Positions 63,432 to 64,000 of a stretch of 64,000 bases of DNA are shown one piece after another. This stretch comes from Bacteroides sp. OF04-15BH (GTDB lineage: Bacteria > Bacteroidota > Bacteroidia > Bacteroidales > Bacteroidaceae). Positions within the stretch are counted from its first letter, which is position 1. Each line of letters begins with the position of its first letter. Where the stretch lies: the NCBI RefSeq assembly GCF_003477995.1, contig NZ_QUEM01000021.1, positions 1 to 64,000 of the forward strand. Direction: 5' to 3'. The notes beneath the pieces were generated by a model, which saw nothing but the letters and a program-made list of their open reading frames with translations, did no database searches and was not told the DNA's origin. The translations under genes and the position numbers were made by a program.

Positions 63432-64000
63432 TCAGCGGTCCAGATGGAATTTCTTTTTGTAATAGGACTCGGCTGTATAGAGAGCCGCCGCCGGATTGTT
63501 TCCGGTGACGCGGTCCTTTGTGACCAAAGTAGTGGCGTATGCTTCGGAATATTTATAGAACAGGCTGTCGTGTCCCACGCACAAACCGATCACCACATTC
63601 AGATCCGTATGCGCTTCGTTCAGCAAGCGTGCCTGAAGAATCGGGTTACACATAGCCGCCCCGATAGATTCGCACTCCTTCGGGATTCCGAGTGATGATT
63701 TGGGCTTGCCGGCCACCTTACAGATCACTGCATAAGCCTCAAAACCGTTGGCCTGAAGAATACGGGCAAAGATGCGTGCCTCGCGAATCAATCCGATGCA
63801 ATTCGCAATGCCGATGCGCCGTGCTCCGATCTTACAGGCAAACTCCATAATCTCCTGCACACGGGTCCACTGGCAGTAACCTTCGTATTCCACTTCGGCG
63901 CTGGCCACCATAATATCGTGGTTTCTTTCCTCCTCATAACGCTCCAGCGCCCACTGCATATCCTCATCGCGCAGATGGGTGGTGGGACAGAACTCGGGAT
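63432..64000 (-). CDS. DUF1847 protein, cut by right edge
   Basis: The last 189 residues or so are present; the frame stays open to base 64000, so the start lies outside. Readable blocks ARRIGIANCIGLIREARIFARIL, CKVAGKPKSSLGIPKECESIGAAMCNPILQARLLN and NVVIGLCVGHDSLF fit the DUF1847 family, thought to be metal-binding, with conserved Cys. An internal Met at 63959 is not the true start. Function unknown. Confidence 0.85.
   Translation of the reverse strand, partial: PEFCPTTHLRDEDMQWALERYEEERNHDIMVASAEVEYEGYCQWTRVQEIMEFACKIGARRIGIANCIGLIREARIFARILQANGFEAYAVICKVAGKPKSSLGIPKECESIGAAMCNPILQARLLNEAHTDLNVVIGLCVGHDSLFYKYSEAYATTLVTKDRVTGNNPAAALYTAESYYKKKFHLDR

Noticed and set aside
1..64000. CRISPR array, insertion sequence or transposase, rRNA or tRNA genes
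   Set aside because: I saw no regularly spaced repeats, no transposase-like frames with terminal repeats and no tRNA- or rRNA-like stretches. The island at the left must have its integrase outside the window.

Overview
The window looks like a gut Bacteroidales chromosome, most likely Bacteroides or Phocaeicola. The signs are: promoters of the Bacteroides type (TTTG about 20 nt upstream of TAnnTTTG, two of them with exactly 20 nt), no obvious Shine-Dalgarno sites, lipoprotein glycosidases, CarboxypepD_reg/TonB receptors, a sulfatase/glycosidase cluster, a DUF5112-type giant sensor kinase, and an RNF complex encoded as rnfB-C-D-G-E-A. Species level cannot be read from the sequence alone.

Positions 1 to about 8,040 are visibly A+T-rich and unlike the rest, and read as an accessory defence island. 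It holds an unrecognised gene open at the left edge, the decayed 3' end of a DUF262/DUF1524 (GmrSD-like) gene, and an intact two-gene module. The module is a 1566-residue protein with an N-terminal trypsin-like protease and a STAND NTPase, followed after 1 nt by a metallo-beta-lactamase-fold protein. This domain set matches Avs/AVAST-type antiphage systems. Between the module and the core genome is a candidate small RNA with a textbook promoter, internal hairpins and a strong terminator (about 7,912-8,140).

From 8,392 to the end the genome is G+C-richer core sequence. 8.4-18.7 kb: RibD-like reductase, two flavodoxins, PH-domain protein, GH20 hexosaminidase lipoprotein, cysQ, a DPP-IV-like peptidase and two GT2 glycosyltransferases. 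18.7-26.5 kb: a TonB-dependent receptor led by a previously easy-to-miss 58-residue peptide gene, then a metal homeostasis group of a CopA-type copper ATPase, an AraC regulator with a metal-binding-like HMA N-terminus, and a divergent Zn/Cd-type P1B ATPase. 26.7-34.1 kb: an operon of sulfatase, large glycosidase-like lipoprotein and GH2 enzyme for sulfated glycan breakdown. 34.2-39.3 kb: hemolysin III-like protein, small membrane protein, CCG-domain protein, cyclase and PcrA/UvrD helicase. 39.3-44.9 kb: a 1404-residue sensor kinase with two ATPase-like modules, its response regulator and a short AbgT-like membrane protein, in one tight operon that runs into pcrA.

45-49.5 kb: LacI regulator, NhaC antiporter, DUF3298 lipoprotein, rsmG and an MBL hydrolase, probably co-transcribed. 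49.8-52.3 kb: MscS-type channel and galE. 52.5-58.0 kb: the RNF operon headed by an RseC-like gene, closed by a bidirectional terminator. 58.4-64 kb: a small periplasmic protein, an outer-membrane beta-barrel receptor with a Gly/Arg-rich insert, a divergent LytS/LytTR-type two-component pair, and a DUF1847 gene cut by the right edge. An identical 16-bp sequence recurs in three separate intergenic regions.
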